64,000 bases of DNA, taken from contig NZ_JAAOXM010000001.1 in assembly GCF_011605345.1 (NCBI RefSeq), positions 682,001 to 746,000 on the forward strand, given 5' to 3'. This stretch comes from Burkholderia sp. D-99 (lineage in GTDB: Bacteria > Pseudomonadota > Gammaproteobacteria > Burkholderiales > Burkholderiaceae). This document shows, in pieces, positions 39,279 through 48,109 of this stretch (position 1 is the stretch's first letter; every line of letters begins with the position of its first letter). Below the pieces are notes generated by a model. It was not told the DNA's origin. It did not search any database and was given only the letters and a program-made list of their open reading frames with translations. A program made the position numbers and the translations under genes.

Positions 39279-40399
39279 CGCTCGCCGGCACGCTGGAGAT
39301 CGTCGACGAGTTGCGTGCGGGCCGGATGGTCCTGCTCGTCGACGAAGAGGATCGCGAGAACGAAGGCGATCTCGTGATCGCGGCCGATCACGTGACGCCG
39401 GAAGCGATCAATTTCATGGCGCGTTTCGGGCGCGGGCTGATCTGCCTGACGCTGACCGCCGAGCGCTGCGAGCAACTGAGGCTGCCGCCGATGGCCGATC
39501 ACAACGGCACGCCGTTCGGCACCGCGTTCACCGTCAGCATCGAGGCAGCCGAAGGCGTGACGACCGGCATTTCGGCGGCCGATCGCGCGCATACGATTCG
39601 CGCGGCGGTGCGATCCGGCGCGCGCCCCGACGATCTCGTGCAACCGGGCCACGTGTTTCCGATCGCCGCGCGCCCGGGCGGCGTGCTCGTGCGCGCGGGG
39701 CACACCGAGGCCGGCTGCGATCTCGCGGCGCTCGCCGGGCTCACGCCCGCATCGGTGATCTGCGAGGTGATGAACGACGACGGCACGATGGCGCGGCTGC
39801 CCGAGCTAAAGGCGTTCGCCGCGCATCACGGGCTGAAGATCGGCACGATCGCCGACCTGATCCACTACCGTCGTGAGCACGAATCCCTGGTCGAACGCAT
39901 CGGCGAACGGCCGCTGCATACGCCGTGGGGGCGATTCCGCGCGATCGAGTATCGCGACACCGTGCATGGCGCGCCGCATCTCGCGCTCGTGCGCGGCGAG
40001 CCCGATCCGTCGACGCCGGTGCTGACGCGCGTGCACGAATGCCACTCTCTGCTCGACCTGCTCGATGCGGAGCCGTCCGCGCATTCGTGGCCGCTGCATG
40101 CCGCGCTGCAACGGATCGACGCGGCCGGCTGCGGGGTGGCGGTATTGCTCGACTGCGACATGCGCGGCGACGCGATGCGGGTGCCGGCCGGCAATGCGCG
40201 CCGCGACGGGCGCGTGACGGGGATCGGCTCGCAGATCCTGCGCGAGCTCGGCGTACGGCGGCTGAACGTGCTGTCGAGCCCGTTCCGGCTGCCCGCGCTG
40301 TCGGGGCACGACCTGGAGATCATGGCGTTCATTCCGCTCGGCGACGACGATCCGGAAAGCGCGCGAGGCGCGCACGCGAACCCGCTGCGGGCGGCGTGA
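39275..40399 (+). CDS. ribBA: 3,4-dihydroxy-2-butanone-4-phosphate synthase with decayed GTP cyclohydrolase II half
   Basis: A 374-residue two-domain riboflavin protein. The first ~205 residues are a complete RibB: VDEEDRENEGDLV, RGLICLTLT, SAADRAHTI, HVFPI and HTEAGCDLA. The C-terminal half aligns with RibA by position, but the zinc-binding cysteine cluster is missing: VLTRVHECHSLLDLLDAE replaces the usual ..C..G..C.C.. stretch. So only the RibB activity is expected, making DHBP from ribulose 5-phosphate. GGAGG precedes the ATG, which overlaps the esterase stop. A main riboflavin locus presumably exists elsewhere. Confidence 0.88.
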   Translation: MTLAGTLEIVDELRAGRMVLLVDEEDRENEGDLVIAADHVTPEAINFMARFGRGLICLTLTAERCEQLRLPPMADHNGTPFGTAFTVSIEAAEGVTTGISAADRAHTIRAAVRSGARPDDLVQPGHVFPIAARPGGVLVRAGHTEAGCDLAALAGLTPASVICEVMNDDGTMARLPELKAFAAHHGLKIGTIADLIHYRREHESLVERIGERPLHTPWGRFRAIEYRDTVHGAPHLALVRGEPDPSTPVLTRVHECHSLLDLLDAEPSAHSWPLHAALQRIDAAGCGVAVLLDCDMRGDAMRVPAGNARRDGRVTGIGSQILRELGVRRLNVLSSPFRLPALSGHDLEIMAFIPLGDDDPESARGAHANPLRAA

Positions 40400-40427
40400 C
40401 GCGTTGCCGCGGGATGGCCGGCGGGTT

Positions 40428-40459
40428 GCCTGCTTGACAGGCTATCGTTTGTTTTTGTT
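40428..40459 (+). terminator. Weak stem-loop after ribBA
   Basis: GCCTG-CTTGA-CAGGC followed by TATCGTTTGTTTTTG. The stem is only 5 bp, so the call is tentative; the T-rich tail is the main support. Confidence 0.3.
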
Positions 40460-40476
40460 GAATACAGTCTCAGGTT

Positions 40477-40522
40477 TGTATTTTGACAATACATGCTGTA
40501 GATTGTATTTTCCGATTACAAA
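40477..40522 (+). promoter_or_regulatory. hipBA promoter with overlapping inverted repeats
   Basis: TTGACA (40483-40488) and TGTATT (40505-40510), 16 bases apart, form a credible promoter. It is overlaid by TGTATT-N5-AATACA (40477-40493) and TTGTA-N9-TACAA (40504-40522), with a further AATACA at 40461. Repeated TGTATT/AATACA half-sites are what an autorepressing HipB would bind. Confidence 0.65.
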
Positions 40523-40551
40523 CGATCGCCTGTCATCCCGCGGAGCGCCCG

Positions 40552-41058
40552 ATGGCCTTTCCTGTCCAGACCCTGACCCAGCTGCGTCCGATACTCGTCG
40601 GCTTCCGGAAATCCGCGGGGCTCACGCAGGCGCAACTGGCCGCCCGCCTGGGCGTCACGCAGCAATCCTACGCGCAGCTCGAAGCCAATCCGTCGGCGGT
40701 CAGCATCGAGCGGCTCTTCAAGGTGCTGAACACGCTCGGCGTTCGCATGACGCTCGCGCTGGGCACGCAGGACGAATCGGCGGAATCGGCCGATCCTGCG
40801 CCCGCTCCCGCTCCCGCTCCCGCTCCCGCTCCCGCTCCCGCTCCCGCTCCCGCTCCCGCTCCCGCTCCCGCTCCCGCTCCCGCTCCCGATGCGGTGCCGG
40901 CGGTTCGCAAATCCGCCGCGAGCAAACGCAAGCCGGATGCGGCGCGCGGCACCACGGCCGCTAAAAATCCAGTCCAACCCACGGCCGGCGCCGCGCGCAA
41001 GCGGCCCGCGTCGGCAGCACCCGGCAAGCCACGGGTGTCGAAGCGGGAGGACTGGTAA
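40552..41058 (+). CDS. hipB: HipB-type antitoxin/repressor with Pro-Ala repeat tail
   Basis: A 168-residue protein. An Xre/Cro helix-turn-helix lies in residues ~10-70 (FRKSAGLTQAQLAARLGVTQQSYAQLEANP, SIERLFKVLNTLGVRM). Then an almost pure Pro-Ala stretch (about residues 83-113) is encoded by a CCCGCT hexanucleotide repeat, and a basic Lys/Arg/Ala tail ends in KREDW. Normal HipB is ~90 residues, so the tail is an addition; the C-terminal tryptophan recalls the E. coli HipB end. ATG 40552 with GGAG upstream. It ends two bases before hipA, forming the toxin-antitoxin operon. Confidence 0.85.
   Translation: MAFPVQTLTQLRPILVGFRKSAGLTQAQLAARLGVTQQSYAQLEANPSAVSIERLFKVLNTLGVRMTLALGTQDESAESADPAPAPAPAPAPAPAPAPAPAPAPAPAPAPAPDAVPAVRKSAASKRKPDAARGTTAAKNPVQPTAGAARKRPASAAPGKPRVSKREDW
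40801..40884 (+). repeat. Hexanucleotide microsatellite CCCGCT x 14 inside hipB
   Basis: Fourteen uninterrupted CCCGCT units followed by one CCCGAT. Being a multiple of three, gain or loss of units would change only the length of the Pro-Ala linker, not the reading frame. Confidence 0.95.
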
Positions 41059-41060
41059 CG

Positions 41061-42401
41061 ATGGCCACGCGTGCTCGTCACGACCGGCTCGACCTGTGGA
41101 TGAACGGCATTCCGGTCGGCTACTGGGAAATCCGGCGCGGCGTCGAGCGGCTCGTCTACCTGCCGGCCTGGCTCGACGATCCACAGGGGCGGCCGCTGTC
41201 GCTGTCGCTGCCCTTCACGCCCGGCAACCAGCCGCACCAGGGCACGATCGTCGCCGACTACTTCGACAACCTGCTGCCGGACAGCGAGCCGATCCGCCGC
41301 CGCATCGCGCAGCGTTACCGGCTCCGGTCGACGGCGCCGTTCGAGCTGCTCGCGTCGATCGGCCGCGATTGCGTCGGCGCGATCCAGATGCTGCCGCCCG
41401 ACGAAACGCCCATCGATCTCGAGACGATCGACGGCGTGACGCTCGACGACGCGGCCGTCGCCGATGTTCTTCGCCACGCAACCGCCGCACCGCTGCCCGG
41501 CCGCGCGGAGCCGGAAGGCGACCTGCGCCTGTCGATTGCCGGCGCGCAGGAAAAGACCGCGTTGCTGCGTCAGGGCAACCGCTGGCTGCGGCCGTCGGGC
41601 AGCACGCCGACGACGCACATCTTCAAGCTGCCGCTCGGGCGTGTCGGGAACATGCAGGCCGACATGCGGACGTCCGTCGAAAACGAATGGCTGTGCTCGA
41701 AGCTCGTCGCAGCGTACGGTTTGCCGGTCGCGCCGTGCGAAATCGGCCGGTTCGACGACCAGAAGGCGCTGATCGTCGAGCGTTTCGACCGGCGTGCTTC
41801 GCGCGACCGTACGTGGATCCTGCGGTTGCCGCAGGAGGACATGTGCCAGGCGACCGGCACGCCGTCGGGCGCGAAATACGAGTCCGACGGCGGCCCGGGC
41901 ATCGAGACGATCATGGGCATCCTCGCGAATTCGGCCGACGCCGCGCACGACCGGCTGAATTTCTTCGTCGCGCAGCTCGTGTTCTGGGTGCTCGCGGCGA
42001 TCGATGGGCATGCGAAGAACTTCAGCATCGCGCACTTGCCCGGCAACACGTATCGCAGCACACCGCTGTACGACGTGCTGTCCGCGCATCCGATCATCGG
42101 CACGCGCCGCAACCAGCTTCCGCCGCGCCGCGCGCGGCTGGCGATGGCCGTGTGCGGGAAGAACCGGCACTACGTGATCGGCGAGATCCAGCCGCGCCAC
42201 TGGATCGCGCAGGGCCGGCGCGTCGGCCTGACCGAAGACGACGTGCGCGCCGCGATGGCGGCCGTCGTCGCACGCACGGAACCCGCGATCGCCGAAGCCG
42301 CGGCGCAGATCCCGGCGGAATTTCCGATGGATGTGGCGGACGCGATCTTCGATGGCATGCGTCGGCAGGTTCGCAAGTTCCGGGCAGGCGATCTCGCGTG
42401 A
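41061..42401 (+). CDS. hipA: HipA-family serine/threonine kinase toxin
   Basis: A 446-residue HipA-type toxin kinase; E. coli HipA phosphorylates glutamyl-tRNA synthetase and causes persistence. The N-terminal couple domain has NGIPVGYWEI. The kinase core has SIAGAQEKTALL at 158-169 (the autophosphorylated-serine region) and the catalytic DGHAKNF at 315-321. Family length is about 440, so it is intact. Two bases separate it from hipB. ATG 41061 follows GGAGG near the hipB stop. Confidence 0.92.
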   Translation: MATRARHDRLDLWMNGIPVGYWEIRRGVERLVYLPAWLDDPQGRPLSLSLPFTPGNQPHQGTIVADYFDNLLPDSEPIRRRIAQRYRLRSTAPFELLASIGRDCVGAIQMLPPDETPIDLETIDGVTLDDAAVADVLRHATAAPLPGRAEPEGDLRLSIAGAQEKTALLRQGNRWLRPSGSTPTTHIFKLPLGRVGNMQADMRTSVENEWLCSKLVAAYGLPVAPCEIGRFDDQKALIVERFDRRASRDRTWILRLPQEDMCQATGTPSGAKYESDGGPGIETIMGILANSADAAHDRLNFFVAQLVFWVLAAIDGHAKNFSIAHLPGNTYRSTPLYDVLSAHPIIGTRRNQLPPRRARLAMAVCGKNRHYVIGEIQPRHWIAQGRRVGLTEDDVRAAMAAVVARTEPAIAEAAAQIPAEFPMDVADAIFDGMRRQVRKFRAGDLA

Positions 42402-42608
42402 CGGGTCGATGGGGTGCGGTCGGGTTTGGGGCGGGCTTGACTCGAGCGTCTGATGAATCGCTTCGAAGCACTGAATCGGGATCTCGTCAGGAACGGGTTG
42501 CGCTGGCGCATTGGTCAGCACTGGCCAGGATTGAGAGCCGGATACGGCGCTTCAATGCGCGGATTCGACGGATCGTCCGGCCCAGACCGGCGACGCCGAA
42601 GCGGACTC

Positions 42609-42905
42609 AGCCAGCAACACGTCCTGCCGGATGACGGAGTTCGCGGGGCGTGAGGCCGCCTCGCGGGCGACGCCGATGCGGACGTAGCCATAACGCGTCC
42701 TGCCGGATGACGAAGTTCGCGGGGCGTGAGGCCGCCTCGCGGACGAAGCCGATGCGGACGTAGCCAGCAACACGTCCTGCCGGATGACGGAGTTCGCGGG
42801 GCATGAGGCCGCCCCGAGGGCGACGCCGATGCGGACGTAGCCAGCAACACGTCCTGCCGGACGTCGAAGTTCGCGAGCCGTGAGGCCGACCCCGAGGAGC
42901 CCCCA
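42609..42905. repeat. 77-bp tandem repeat, nearly four copies, intergenic
   Basis: Units start at 42609, 42686, 42762 and 42839 (76-77 bp apart), each with GTCCTGCCGGA, GTTCGC and GAGGCCG. A core such as CCAGCAACACGTCCTGCCGG is shared by three copies, with the second changed to CCATAACGCG. The last copy breaks off near 42905. The unit length is not a multiple of three and frames shift between units, so it is not a coding repeat. It fills most of the 579-base gap after hipA; 42402-42608 and 42906-42980 show nothing else. Confidence 0.88.
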
Positions 42906-42980
42906 GTCTGCACACCGGCTCGCCATCACTGCCGTCGGCTCGTCCACCCGGACGATGCGCGCCTGCACCACCGTCGCACA

Positions 42981-44252
42981 ATGGTCGCCGTGCCCATTCC
43001 CGACGCCCGCCCCCTCATGGAATCCGCCAATCTCACGACCGCGTTCAGCCCGCTGCAGATCGGCCCGCTGACGTTGCGCAACCGCCTGATCAAGTCCGCG
43101 ACCAACGAGGGCATGACGCCGAACGGCGTGCCGTCGCGCGCGCTTGTCCGCTTTCACGAACGCATCGCCGAAGGCGGCGCCGCGCTGACGACCGTCGCGT
43201 ACTGCGCGATCAGCGACGACGGCCGCACGTTCGTCGACCAGGCGCGGCTCGACGTGCCGACGGTTCGCCAGTTCCGCGCGCTGACCGACGCCGTCCATCG
43301 CCATGGCGCAGCCGCATCCGCTCAGATCACACACGGCGGCTGCTTCACGTTCCTGCCGTCACTGTCGACCAAGCGGCCGTTGAGCGCATCGGGCGGTTTC
43401 AACAAGGTCGGCGTGATGAGCGGCCGCTTTCTGAAGCAGGCGATGACGCGCGACCAGATGTCGGCCATCGCCGACGAATTTGCGCAGGCCGCACGCCATG
43501 CGCGCGACGCCGGCTTCGATGCGGTCGAGATCCACATGGGGCACGGCTATCTGCTCAGCCAGTTCCTGTCACCGCTGTACAACCGCCGCCGTGATGCGTA
43601 CGGCGGCGACGCGGCGCGACGCGCCGCTTTCCCGGTCGAGGTGCTGCGCCACGTGCTCGACGCGGTGGGCCGCGATCTCGCCGTCGTCTGCAAGATCGGT
43701 GTGACCGAAGGCGTGCGCGGCGGCGGAACGGCCGACGACGCATGCGAAATCGCGCGGCGGCTCGAAGCCGAAGGCGCGCACCTGCTCGTGCTCAGCGGCG
43801 GGATGAACGTCGAATCGGTGTGGGAGCTGTTCGGCAGCCCGTTGCCCGGCGACGCGCGCGCGAACGCCGACAACGCGATCGTGCGCGCGGCGATGGCGCT
43901 GCAGAAACTCACCGAGCCGAAGATGGGCGCCTTTCGCGAGATGTATTTCCTCGAGCACTCGAGGAAGGTACGCGCGTCCGTCAGGATGCCGCTCGCTTAC
44001 CTCGGCGGCGTACGCTCGCGCGGAAATGTCGAACTGGCGATGCGCGAAGGGTTCGATGCGGTCGCGCTCGCCCGCGCGCTCGTGTTCGAGCCGGATTTCG
44101 TCAACGGGCTGCGCGACGGCCGGCTCGCGCAGTCGGGCTGCACGTCGTGCAACCGCTGTGTCGTGTCGATGTACACACCGGGCGGCACCGCGTGCGTCCT
44201 GCGCGAGCCGAACGACCCCGCGCCGAACCGAATGCCGGCCGCCGGCGCGTGA
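42981..44252 (+). CDS. NADH:flavin oxidoreductase, Old Yellow Enzyme family
   Basis: A 423-residue FMN enzyme reducing activated alkenes. LTLRNRLIKSATNEG opens the barrel, AQITHGGC and DAVEIHMGHGYLLSQFLSP form the active-site wall, and YGGD follows. A terminal CTSCNRCVVSMY motif recalls the iron-sulphur cysteines of 2,4-dienoyl-CoA reductase-like members, but the FAD/NAD domain that normally follows is absent. Start uncertain: ATG 42981 or 43017 (ESANLTTAF...); neither has a strong ribosome site. Next to hppD on the opposite strand. Confidence 0.85.
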   Translation: MVAVPIPDARPLMESANLTTAFSPLQIGPLTLRNRLIKSATNEGMTPNGVPSRALVRFHERIAEGGAALTTVAYCAISDDGRTFVDQARLDVPTVRQFRALTDAVHRHGAAASAQITHGGCFTFLPSLSTKRPLSASGGFNKVGVMSGRFLKQAMTRDQMSAIADEFAQAARHARDAGFDAVEIHMGHGYLLSQFLSPLYNRRRDAYGGDAARRAAFPVEVLRHVLDAVGRDLAVVCKIGVTEGVRGGGTADDACEIARRLEAEGAHLLVLSGGMNVESVWELFGSPLPGDARANADNAIVRAAMALQKLTEPKMGAFREMYFLEHSRKVRASVRMPLAYLGGVRSRGNVELAMREGFDAVALARALVFEPDFVNGLRDGRLAQSGCTSCNRCVVSMYTPGGTACVLREPNDPAPNRMPAAGA

Positions 44253-44312
44253 GGGTTAGCGCGGGACGTGGGGCGCGGGACGTATGACGCAGGATGCGGG
44301 CGCCAGCGCCGC

Positions 44313-45440
44313 TCAGCCGGCGTCGCGTGCGCGGGCGAGCGCCGCGAGATTCCCTTCCCCGAACCCGTGGTGCCCCTTGCGCTGCACGATTTCGAAGAAG
44401 ATCTCGCCGGGCCGGCGCTTGACGAAGGTCTGGAAGAACAGCCTCGGCACGCCGTCGCTGCCGATCTCGCCGTCGACCAGCACCGCGCGGCGGCGCAGCG
44501 CGTCGAGATCGACACCGTGCCCCGGCAGCCGCGCGTCGACGTCGTCGTAATAGCGGGCCGGCGGCTCGATGAATTCGACGCCGTTCACACGCAGCGCATC
44601 GACGCACGACAGGATGTCGTCGGTGGCCAGGGCGACGTGCTGCACGCCCTCGCCCGGATGGTCGGGCAGATACGCGTGCATCAGCTCGGTCCGCCGCGTG
44701 CCTTCCTCGTAGACCGGAATCCGCACTGCGCCGCACGGCGACACCATCACGCGCGATTCCTCCGACACATGCCAGTGCGCGTCGATTTCGTGGATCTCGC
44801 GAAAATGCAGCAGGTCGTGGTAGAAATCCAGCCACTCCCGCATGCGCCCCGCGCCGACGGTCTGCGTGAAATGATCGACCTGCTGCAGGCCGACGCCCAC
44901 GCAGTCGAGATCGGTATGCGCGGTCGCGATGTCGATCGGCCGGAAATCGATGTCGAAGATCGAGATGTCGCCGACGCCGCCCCGCTGGCCGTCACGCCCG
45001 CGCCAGCGGTCGACGAAATAGAGGTGCGAATCGCCGATGCCCTGGATCGCCGGGATCTTCAGCTCGCCGACCCCGACCTTCTCGCCTTCGAACGCCCACG
45101 CGCCGAGCTCGATCGCCCGCTCGAACGCGCGCCGGGCGCTGGCCACGCGCAGCCCGATCGCGCAGACGCCCATCCCGTATTCCTCCGCATAGCGCGCGGC
45201 GAACGAATCGGGCTCGGCGTTGATCAGGAAATGCATCTGCCCTTGCCGGTAGAGCGTGACGTTCTTGCTGACATGCCGTGCGATCGCCTTGAACCCGAGC
45301 TGCTCGAAGCGCTGCGCGAGCGCCTCGGGCACGGGCGCCGCGAATTCGACGAATTCGAGGCCGGCCATCCCGAGCGGATTGGCAGCCGGATCGGCAACGG
45401 GCGGCGTATCGCTGGACAGGGGGTGGGAATTGCCGGGCAT
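44313..45440 (-). CDS. hppD: 4-hydroxyphenylpyruvate dioxygenase
   Basis: A 375-residue iron dioxygenase making homogentisate in tyrosine breakdown. Two vicinal-oxygen-chelate halves: the iron ligands are His in VDHFTQTV, His in VQHVALATDD and Glu in FFEIVQRKG, followed by GFGEGN, the family's C-terminal helix. ATG 45440 has GGAG at good spacing; longer frames are less supported. Divergent from an MHS carrier; the shared gap holds two copies of CGATAATCGC. Other tyrosine-pathway genes (homogentisate dioxygenase, fumarylacetoacetase) are not beside it. Confidence 0.92.
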   Translation of the reverse strand: MPGNSHPLSSDTPPVADPAANPLGMAGLEFVEFAAPVPEALAQRFEQLGFKAIARHVSKNVTLYRQGQMHFLINAEPDSFAARYAEEYGMGVCAIGLRVASARRAFERAIELGAWAFEGEKVGVGELKIPAIQGIGDSHLYFVDRWRGRDGQRGGVGDISIFDIDFRPIDIATAHTDLDCVGVGLQQVDHFTQTVGAGRMREWLDFYHDLLHFREIHEIDAHWHVSEESRVMVSPCGAVRIPVYEEGTRRTELMHAYLPDHPGEGVQHVALATDDILSCVDALRVNGVEFIEPPARYYDDVDARLPGHGVDLDALRRRAVLVDGEIGSDGVPRLFFQTFVKRRPGEIFFEIVQRKGHHGFGEGNLAALARARDAG

Positions 45441-45635
45441 TCCAGTCTCCGGGGGCATGCGTTCGATGGGGACGGCGCCCGCTGCGTGCGGCATGCGTGG
45501 CCAACGTGGCGACCGCGCATCCGCCCCGAACGGGCGAGTTATCAATGCTGCAGATTTTAACCAGATCGTTCACGGCGGCACACCCTGACCGAACGGGATA
45601 TCGCCACGCCGCTTAGTGCAAACCCGAAAAGCGTC

Positions 45636-45666
45636 CGATAATCGCACGGATTTGAACGATAATCGC
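45636..45666. promoter_or_regulatory. Two 10-bp direct repeats in the hppD/MFS divergent promoter
   Basis: CGATAATCGC at 45636-45645 and again at 45657-45666, exactly 21 bases apart (two helical turns). A third identical copy lies before the IclR-family gene (51180-51189). The rest of this 357-base divergent gap shows no clear hairpin or gene. Confidence 0.6.
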
Positions 45667-45797
45667 GCACTTTATCCGATTGGCCAATTGCCGCCGTGCG
45701 GCGCGCGCCCTATTCTCCGTTCACTCACCGATTTCAATGCAGCATCGGACGCGGCGCCGCCACGATTCCTCGATGCGCCGTGCCAGGAGACACCGTC

Positions 45798-47105
45798 ATG
45801 ACCCCAACCTTCGACACCCTCGATGCCGCCGCCAGTGCCCGCATACGCAGCCAGGCGCGCAAGGCCGCGATCGGCAGCTTCGTCGGCGCCGTTGTCGACT
45901 GGTACGACTTCCTGCTGTACGGGATCGTCGCCGCGCTGGTATTCAATTCCGAGTTCTTCCCGAAAGTCAGCCCGACGATGGGCACGCTCGCGGCGTTCGC
46001 GACGTTCGGCGTCGGCTTCCTGTTCCGGCCGCTCGGCGGCGTCGTGTTCGGCCACTACGGCGACCGGCTCGGGCGCAAGCGGATGCTGGTTCTGACGGTG
46101 ATGCTGATGGGGCTGTCGACGGTCGCGATCGGCCTGCTGCCTGCGTTCTCGACGATCGGCTGGTGGGCGCCCGTGCTGCTGGTGCTGATGCGCGCGATCC
46201 AGGGTTTCGCGGTCGGCGGCGAATGGGGCGGCGCGGCACTGATGGCCGTCGAAAGCGCGCCGAAGCACAAGAAGGCGTTCTACAGCAGCGGCGTGCAGGT
46301 CGGCTACGGCGTCGGCCTCGTGCTGGCCACGGGCATCGTGTCGATCCTGAGCCACACGCTCGGCGAGGCCGCGTTCAAGTCGTGGGGCTGGCGCCTGCCG
46401 TTCGTGTTCAGCATCGTGCTTGTGCTGATCGGGCTGTGGGTGCGCAAGAACATGGACGAATCGCAGGAGTTCGTCGAGAAGGTCGAGCACGGCAACCGCA
46501 AGCTGCGCCTGCCGGTGCTGGAGGCACTGACGCGCCATCCGAAGGCGTTCCTGCTGATCATTGCGCTGCGGCTCGCCGAGCTGTTCACGATGTATATCGT
46601 CACCGCGTTCGCGCTCAGCTATTCGACGACGAACCTCGGCATGTCGCGTGACCTGTTCCTGAACATCGGGCTGCTGGTGGGCGCGGTGAGCTGCGTGACG
46701 ATCCCGTGTTTCGCGTGGCTGGCCGACCGCTACGGCCTGCGCCGCATCTACCTGATCGGCGCGCTGATCGGCGTCGCGTCCGCGGTGCCGTTCTTCCTCG
46801 CGCTGGAAGCGCGGTCGATCGCGTGGATCGTGATCTTCTCGATCCTGCTGGCGAACGCCGCGCACGACATGGTCGTGAGCGTCCAGCAGCCGCTGTTCAC
46901 CGAGCTGTTCGGCGCCGAATACCGCTATAGCGGCGCGGGCGTCGGCTACCAGTTCGCGAGCGTGGTCGGCGGCGGGTTCACGCCGTTCATCGCGGTCGGC
47001 CTCGTCAGTGTCGCCGGCGGCTCGTGGCACCTCGTGGCGGGCTATCTCGCGGTGGGCTGCCTGATCTCGCTGGTCGTCGCCGCGCGGATGCGGGCAGCGC
47101 AGTAA
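45798..47105 (+). CDS. MFS transporter, metabolite:H+ symporter family
   Basis: A 435-residue 12-helix carrier. GAVVDWYDFLLYG, RPLGGVVFGHYGDRLGRK and IQGFAVGGEWGGAALMAVE are the MHS signatures seen also in shikimate, ketoglutarate and proline carriers. ATG 45798 with CAGGAG upstream. Divergent from hppD, so it may import an aromatic or keto acid feeding that enzyme. Confidence 0.9.
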   Translation: MTPTFDTLDAAASARIRSQARKAAIGSFVGAVVDWYDFLLYGIVAALVFNSEFFPKVSPTMGTLAAFATFGVGFLFRPLGGVVFGHYGDRLGRKRMLVLTVMLMGLSTVAIGLLPAFSTIGWWAPVLLVLMRAIQGFAVGGEWGGAALMAVESAPKHKKAFYSSGVQVGYGVGLVLATGIVSILSHTLGEAAFKSWGWRLPFVFSIVLVLIGLWVRKNMDESQEFVEKVEHGNRKLRLPVLEALTRHPKAFLLIIALRLAELFTMYIVTAFALSYSTTNLGMSRDLFLNIGLLVGAVSCVTIPCFAWLADRYGLRRIYLIGALIGVASAVPFFLALEARSIAWIVIFSILLANAAHDMVVSVQQPLFTELFGAEYRYSGAGVGYQFASVVGGGFTPFIAVGLVSVAGGSWHLVAGYLAVGCLISLVVAARMRAAQ

Positions 47106-47127
47106 CGCTGGTCACGCGCGTCGCCCG

Positions 47128-47856
47128 TTACGCGCGAACCAGGCGCGGCAAATGTGCGTAAAGGCGTTCGACGAGTTGTCTGGCGTTCTCGCCGTAATGC
47201 AACTCACGGTGGCAGTTTGGGCAAACGGCCACCGTATTCGACACAAGATCGGGGCCCAGCTCCGCCAGCTTGCGGACATGGTGCACTTCCAAGTACGGCA
47301 GCCCATCCGCTCCCTTGAACGGCGCGGGCTCGCTACAGCATTCGCAAGTCCCGTTCGCTTGCGTCAGAACCCAAGCCTTGACCAATGGGTCGCGGCGAAT
47401 TTGGGTCACGGTCGCACTGGTGGCAGCAGGATTCGCGTTTCCCGGCGGCGGTGCAATCTGCGCCTTTTTCAACGCGTCGCGCACGTCGAGTTCGAATTTA
47501 ACGGCCGGAGCAGCCGGCCGCTGCCCCAGTTCGTTGATGAATTGCTCGATCAGGACGCCGTGCGAGCCGACGTTTTTCGCGGGCTTGAGTCCGGGAAGCC
47601 ATTGGCGGCCCATCAGTGCCAGCACATACGAAATGTTCTGCATCCGATACTCGAACGCTTTCGCCGTGCGATTGAACTGCCCGGCCAGCCTGTCGTACAC
47701 GATCTTCTTGACGTAGGGCTGCCCACCGCGCTCGCTTTCGAGCATTTTGAGATATTCGTCGACTGAAGCACGGAGTTCCTCGTGCGTCCACGGCCGCCCG
47801 TCGGCATTTGTAGAAACGTTGTCAGGTACGGGGGATTTTGGTGTTGGTGTCGACAT
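47128..47856 (-). CDS. HNH endonuclease with N-terminal helical domain
   Basis: A 242-residue protein. The C-terminal HNH nuclease has zinc cysteines CECC and CPNC, the catalytic HH in EVHHVRKLAELG, and NTVAVCPNCHRELH at the end; the pattern is McrA-like. The N-terminal ~110 residues (WTHEELRASVDEYL, FEYRMQNISYVLALMGRQWLPG) are a compact helical domain also found in front of some restriction-related HNH proteins. No methylase partner is adjacent. It may be a modification-dependent restriction enzyme. ATG 47856 or 47868. Slightly lower GC than its neighbours hints at acquisition. Confidence 0.82.
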   Translation of the reverse strand: MSTPTPKSPVPDNVSTNADGRPWTHEELRASVDEYLKMLESERGGQPYVKKIVYDRLAGQFNRTAKAFEYRMQNISYVLALMGRQWLPGLKPAKNVGSHGVLIEQFINELGQRPAAPAVKFELDVRDALKKAQIAPPPGNANPAATSATVTQIRRDPLVKAWVLTQANGTCECCSEPAPFKGADGLPYLEVHHVRKLAELGPDLVSNTVAVCPNCHRELHYGENARQLVERLYAHLPRLVRA

Positions 47857-48109
47857 GAAGGGCCGCATTCGGGAGTCCGGTCTCGATTTTACGAGATAAG
47901 AAACCGATCCGATCCTAGTCGTCGCGGCTGGCTGTTTTCATTTTTGCGTGCCAGTCTCACGGGTGGATTGCCGATATCGCCCGCGTCCAACGTCAAACAC
48001 CGTCAATCACACGCCCCGATTCCCCCTTTTCCCCTCTGAACATTCCACGCCGCCCGCCGACCAATGGCATCATATGGGCCTACGTCAGTCACCGATACGC
48101 CCCCATATC

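Noticed and set aside
42552..43334. Minus-strand frames with repeated RPANSVIRQDVLL text in the 77-bp repeat
   Set aside because: The unit is 76-77 bp, so the reading frame changes each copy; not a protein repeat.
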